DNA from: CAZXWN01 sp964644695 [NCBI: uncultured bacterium]
Lineage (GTDB): Bacteria > UBP4 > UBA4092
NCBI GenBank assembly: GCA_964644695.1
Contig: CAZXWN010000002.1
Location: 35,534-99,533 of the forward strand
DNA: 64,000 nucleotides
Reading direction: 5' to 3'
The notes beneath the pieces were generated by a model that saw nothing but the letters and a program-made list of their open reading frames with translations, searched no databases and was not told the origin of the DNA. Below, piece by piece: positions 60,805-64,000 of the stretch (the first letter of the stretch is position 1; each line of letters opens with the position of its first letter). The position numbers and the translations under genes are program-made.

Positions 60805-62964
60805 ATGAGATTATCAATCAAGCAGGCTTTAGTCGGATGTCTTTGTCTTTTAGCCAGCACTGTATGGTCAGTTCCCAATTTTAGCTTCATTCATATGAGC
60901 GATAGTCATGCTCCCTCATATGTGAGCAAAGGTGTGATTCAAACTGTTTTAGGTATGACGGCCATTGAATTGACCCCCTACAAGATAACAGCCAATCGGC
61001 CGGCATTTATTATCCACAGTGGAGATATGTGCGAATTTTCTGAAAATGGCTACGAATCTTATCAGGAATTTTTCAAGAATATCCGGATGCCTGTATATGA
61101 TGTTTTAGGGAATCATGATGATACCTGGTCGTCTTTACGGGATAAGTTCTGGGCGAAATACGGGTCTCCCTGGTATTCCTTTGATACCTATGAATGCCAT
61201 TTTATTATGTTGCAGTCCCCGCAAGTTCAAGAAGCTCTTCCTGGCTTCGAGCAAGACCAGATAGACTGGTTAAAGGCGGACCTTGCCCGAACCTCAAGGA
61301 CCACGCCTATTTTTGTAACATTACATCATCCTTTACAAACAACCGAATTTGTCAGCCCATATGAACGACAGCGGCTCTTAGAATGTTTCCAGGGCTACAA
61401 TGTGGTTTGTTTCTTTGTCGGACATGGACATACAGCAACCTATCACAATTTTGATGGATTCGATGGTGTTCAGGGTGGAAGCACTGTCAAGGGCGGTCCT
61501 GGCGTTGGATATAACATTGTTACTATTGCTGAGGACTCTATCTATGTTGCCTATCGATTATCCGATGATCCTACTGCAACCAAACCCTTATTACAGAAAC
61601 CTCTGTTTAAGAAAACAACAATACAACCCAAAATTGGTATTCAAGGTGTTTCTGAAACACAACCTATCCGGTCTGAAAAATGTAAAGTCACATCAACTCT
61701 TCACATGTTTCCAGGGAGTCTCTCTCAGTCTTATGTAGATGTGGATGGTATAGAAAAAGTTGATTTAAAGAACGCCGGTGCCAGTTTTACAGCGGATTTA
61801 CCTTTAGACAAACTCGATAATGGACTGCATTATCTGCGGGTGGTGTATGGTGATTCGCGGCAAACTATCTATAAAACCCAGACTTTCATTTATGAACGAC
61901 CCTTAGGCCCCATAGCCAAGTGGAGAACTCGTATCAGTGCCGCCTCTAAATCCAGTCCGGTTATGGATACTGACAACATTTATCTGGGTAGTGGAGATGG
62001 AACCTTTTATGCTCTTTCGAAACGTACGGGTTCTGTTGTCTGGAAATATAAGGCTGATGCTGAAATAATAGGGACCCCATTACTTCAAGATGGGAAAGTC
62101 ATCTTTGGTTGTGGTGACAGTAATCTGTATTGTCTCGACCAAAAAGAAGGCTTTAAAGTGTGGAGTTTTAAGGGTGATTCTGCACTTTACAGTTCACCTT
62201 CTTACTACGGCGGATTGGTTTTCATTGCCAGCAAGAAGGGCGTTGTTTATGGTGTTAATCTGAGTGATGGAAAACAAAAATGGAAAAATACAAATCCTAC
62301 CTATACCGCAGAAGGTAAGCTGACTGTTCTGAATGGAAAGGTGATTGTTGCGGCCTGGGATTCTTATGTGTACGCCATCAATGCCAAAGATGGTAAAACC
62401 GCCTGGAGGACTCAAGCGGCTGGCAGCAGTATCCGACCTGCAGCCAAAGCCTATTATAGTGCGGGTGACTGCACTCCCGTTGTGACTGAAAGTGGCAGAT
62501 TATTTGTTGCTGATCGGGATTGGTATCTGTCTGAATTAGATCCTGCGGATGGTGCACTTAGTCGATATACGACTAACTGTTTAGCCGTGGCTGCCAGTGA
62601 AAAGGGTGATTCCCTGTTAATCCGTACTTATCGGTCCGGTGATGGTAATTTGGAGAAATGGACATTAAATGGTACTTGTTTATGGACCTCTCCAATAAAA
62701 TTAAATGCTTCAGATGCACTCCGTTCCGTTCGTTTCCCCATTCCTGCAGTTGAGAAAAATGGAAAGGTGTATGCTGTTTCCTGTTGGGGTACGCTGTATT
62801 GTGTGAATGGAACAGATGGAACAGTTCTCTGGCAATATCAGATTACACCGCAGCTTCCTGTCATTACAGTACCGGCGGTGGATGATAATGGGGTGGTTTA
62901 TGTGACAGCCATGAATGGAACTGTGACGGCTGTAATGCCACCTCCACGAGCATCTCTGCCATAA
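60805..62964 (+). CDS. Secreted calcineurin-like metallophosphoesterase fused to a PQQ-type beta-propeller
   Basis: 719 residues. A signal peptide (MRLSIKQALVGCLCLLASTVWS) precedes a metallophosphoesterase domain (about 25-260) with HMSDSH (30-35), SGD (72-74), GNHDD (102-106), LHHP (172-175) and VGHGHT (204-209), so all metal ligands are present. An Ig-like link region (about 285-355) follows. Residues about 370-715 hold PQQ-like propeller repeats (GDGTFYALSKRTGSVVWKYK, GDSNLYCLDQKEGFKVWSFK, WDSYVYAINAKDGKTAWRTQ, WGTLYCVNGTDGTVLWQYQ). It is probably a periplasmic or secreted phosphodiesterase or phosphatase with a binding propeller; the substrate is unknown. An AAGGAG site lies 10 nt upstream. 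It is followed after 7 bp by thiL. Confidence 0.85.
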   Translation: MRLSIKQALVGCLCLLASTVWSVPNFSFIHMSDSHAPSYVSKGVIQTVLGMTAIELTPYKITANRPAFIIHSGDMCEFSENGYESYQEFFKNIRMPVYDVLGNHDDTWSSLRDKFWAKYGSPWYSFDTYECHFIMLQSPQVQEALPGFEQDQIDWLKADLARTSRTTPIFVTLHHPLQTTEFVSPYERQRLLECFQGYNVVCFFVGHGHTATYHNFDGFDGVQGGSTVKGGPGVGYNIVTIAEDSIYVAYRLSDDPTATKPLLQKPLFKKTTIQPKIGIQGVSETQPIRSEKCKVTSTLHMFPGSLSQSYVDVDGIEKVDLKNAGASFTADLPLDKLDNGLHYLRVVYGDSRQTIYKTQTFIYERPLGPIAKWRTRISAASKSSPVMDTDNIYLGSGDGTFYALSKRTGSVVWKYKADAEIIGTPLLQDGKVIFGCGDSNLYCLDQKEGFKVWSFKGDSALYSSPSYYGGLVFIASKKGVVYGVNLSDGKQKWKNTNPTYTAEGKLTVLNGKVIVAAWDSYVYAINAKDGKTAWRTQAAGSSIRPAAKAYYSAGDCTPVVTESGRLFVADRDWYLSELDPADGALSRYTTNCLAVAASEKGDSLLIRTYRSGDGNLEKWTLNGTCLWTSPIKLNASDALRSVRFPIPAVEKNGKVYAVSCWGTLYCVNGTDGTVLWQYQITPQLPVITVPAVDDNGVVYVTAMNGTVTAVMPPPRASLP

Positions 62965-62971
62965 TAGATAT

Positions 62972-64000
62972 ATGACCAAACCTATCCATAAAACTGTTAA
63001 AGAATTAGGCGAGTTCGGTTTGATCAACCGACTCGCCTCTTTACTTCCTGTTCCTGGCATCCCCGTTGTAAAGGGCATTGGTGATGATTGTGCCGTCTAT
63101 GATATGGGCAATCATCGATATGGTGTCGTTACTGCGGATATGTTGGTTGAAGATGTCCATTTCTCCAGAACCTTTGCTTCTGCTGTAGATATTGGCTGGA
63201 GAGCTATGGCTTGTAATCTGTCCGATGTCGCTTCCATGTCTGCTATTCCCCGGATGGCCGTCATTTCTCTGGGGTTACCGGGTAATACTCCCGTAGAGTG
63301 GGTAGAGGACCTTTATCGAGGGATGCAGAAATGTGCGGGGCGAGATGCCTGTGTCATTGTCGGTGGGGATACCGTAACATCAGAGAAAATCCTCATCAAT
63401 ATTACTGTTTTGGGTGATACAGAGCAGGAACATATCAGTTACCGTGCAGGAGCTAAAGTAGGGCATAAAATCATCGTTACAGGTGATTTGGGAGCTTCAG
63501 GTGCGGGTTTGTGGGTTTTAATGAATCCCAGTGTTTCTGTTCCGTTTGAAACTGACTATATTCGCCTGCGTCATCTGCGGCCACAACCACGAGTTCAAGC
63601 TGGATTGTGGTTTGGACAACAATCGGGACATGGAGCCTTGACCGACTCCAGTGATGGATTGGCGCGTGATTTACTGAATCTTTCGGAACAAAGTAAAGTC
63701 GGATTCAGGATTTATACAGACAAGATTCCCATACATCACCAGACACGGGATGTGTGCCGATTATCAGGTGTTGAACCTTTGATGATGGCCCTCAACGGCG
63801 GAGAAGATTATGAGCTGGTGATGACGACTCCCGGTGATGTGGCAGAACAATGGGCGAGTTTTCTTACACAACAATTTAATATTCCGGCGACTGTCATTGG
63901 TGATGTCTATGGCCCTGAATCAGGGATAACCCTTATTTATCCCGATGGCCATGAAGAGCCTTTACACACTGTTGGGTATCAGCATTTTTCTGGAGACAAT
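62972..64000 (+). CDS. thiL: Thiamine-monophosphate kinase, cut by right window edge
   Basis: 343 codons are open from the ATG at 62972 to the last base, in frame. ELGEFGLINRLASLLP, GIGDDCAVYDMG, VVTADMLVEDVHFSRTF, NLSDVASMSAIPRMAVISLGLP, IVGGDTVTSEKILINITVLG and DSSDGLARDLLNL are the conserved ThiL/PurM-fold blocks with the Asp metal ligands. It phosphorylates thiamine monophosphate to thiamine pyrophosphate. The C-terminal GYQHFSGDN is close to the family's usual end, so only a few residues are probably missing. It starts 7 bp after the preceding gene and has no clear ribosome site, so it may be coupled to it. Confidence 0.94.
   Translation, partial: MTKPIHKTVKELGEFGLINRLASLLPVPGIPVVKGIGDDCAVYDMGNHRYGVVTADMLVEDVHFSRTFASAVDIGWRAMACNLSDVASMSAIPRMAVISLGLPGNTPVEWVEDLYRGMQKCAGRDACVIVGGDTVTSEKILINITVLGDTEQEHISYRAGAKVGHKIIVTGDLGASGAGLWVLMNPSVSVPFETDYIRLRHLRPQPRVQAGLWFGQQSGHGALTDSSDGLARDLLNLSEQSKVGFRIYTDKIPIHHQTRDVCRLSGVEPLMMALNGGEDYELVMTTPGDVAEQWASFLTQQFNIPATVIGDVYGPESGITLIYPDGHEEPLHTVGYQHFSGDN

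Noticed and set aside
1-64000. tRNA, rRNA or riboswitch genes
   Set aside because: I looked in the intergenic regions and saw no cloverleaf, rRNA-like or recognisable riboswitch sequence, including upstream of thiL, which starts 7 bp after another gene.

Overview
The window is a bacterial chromosome segment of moderate G+C, densely packed with genes. Prepilin-type proteins, MurJ, O-antigen-type genes and secreted glycan enzymes point to a diderm, probably uncultured lineage. The pseudopilins ending in an 'SGPDRDYEP...NGDIFRYGP'-type tail and the several secreted proteins with a golvesin/Xly-type C-terminal domain recall candidate phyla such as Sumerlaeota, Hydrogenedentota or Armatimonadota. 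This is an impression from protein style only; no rRNA or tRNA gene was seen to settle it.

Layout. (1) 1-8.3 kb, minus strand: a glycan-utilisation operon with a secreted golvesin-domain protein, a NAGPA phosphodiester glycosidase, a HyuA-type ASKHA protein, a secreted GH26-like hydrolase, a phosphohexomutase and a GH94 phosphorylase cut by the left edge. (2) 8.4-10.4 kb, minus: three tandem paralogous type II secretion/type IV pseudopilin genes, each followed by a hairpin. (3) 10.6-12.1 kb, minus: a multipass GT-C-like membrane protein. (4) 12.3-28.8 kb, plus: an O-antigen/exopolysaccharide cluster with a B12-type radical SAM protein, a GT2, two orphan sugar-ABC permeases, an O-antigen ligase-TPR fusion, a sugar-nucleotide epimerase, a TPR protein, a Wzx-type flippase, a Wzy/WaaL-type protein, four glycosyltransferases and a WecA-type initiating transferase. 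(5) 28.9-43.2 kb, minus: tsaD, then a run of two radical SAM proteins, six GT4 glycosyltransferases, a TPR/zinc-ribbon/methyltransferase fusion and a GT2. (6) 43.6-47.1 kb, plus: three tandem secreted proteins of unknown function built from repeats of one domain, with a 412-bp exactly duplicated tract. (7) 47.2-64 kb: acyl-CoA/acyl-acid ligase, murJ, pcm, an AddAB-type helicase-nuclease pair, a GHL10-like secreted hydrolase, wecB, a metallophosphoesterase/PQQ-propeller protein and thiL, which runs off the right edge.

How the genes work together. The WecA-type transferase would start a lipid-linked glycan. The GT2/GT4 enzymes would extend it, the Wzx-type flippase move it, and the two Wzy_C/WaaL-like proteins polymerise or ligate it. 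WecB would supply UDP-ManNAc. In the left operon, GH94 would release glucose 1-phosphate that the neighbouring mutase converts to glucose 6-phosphate.

The most unusual items are the secreted repeat-domain family at 43.6-47.1 kb with its sign of gene conversion, a dispersed intergenic palindrome present four times in the same orientation (14.56, 28.88, 43.33 and 60.67 kb), and several starts with a TATAAT-like box only 6-10 nt upstream, suggesting leaderless mRNAs. No CRISPR array, insertion sequence, tRNA or rRNA was recognised.
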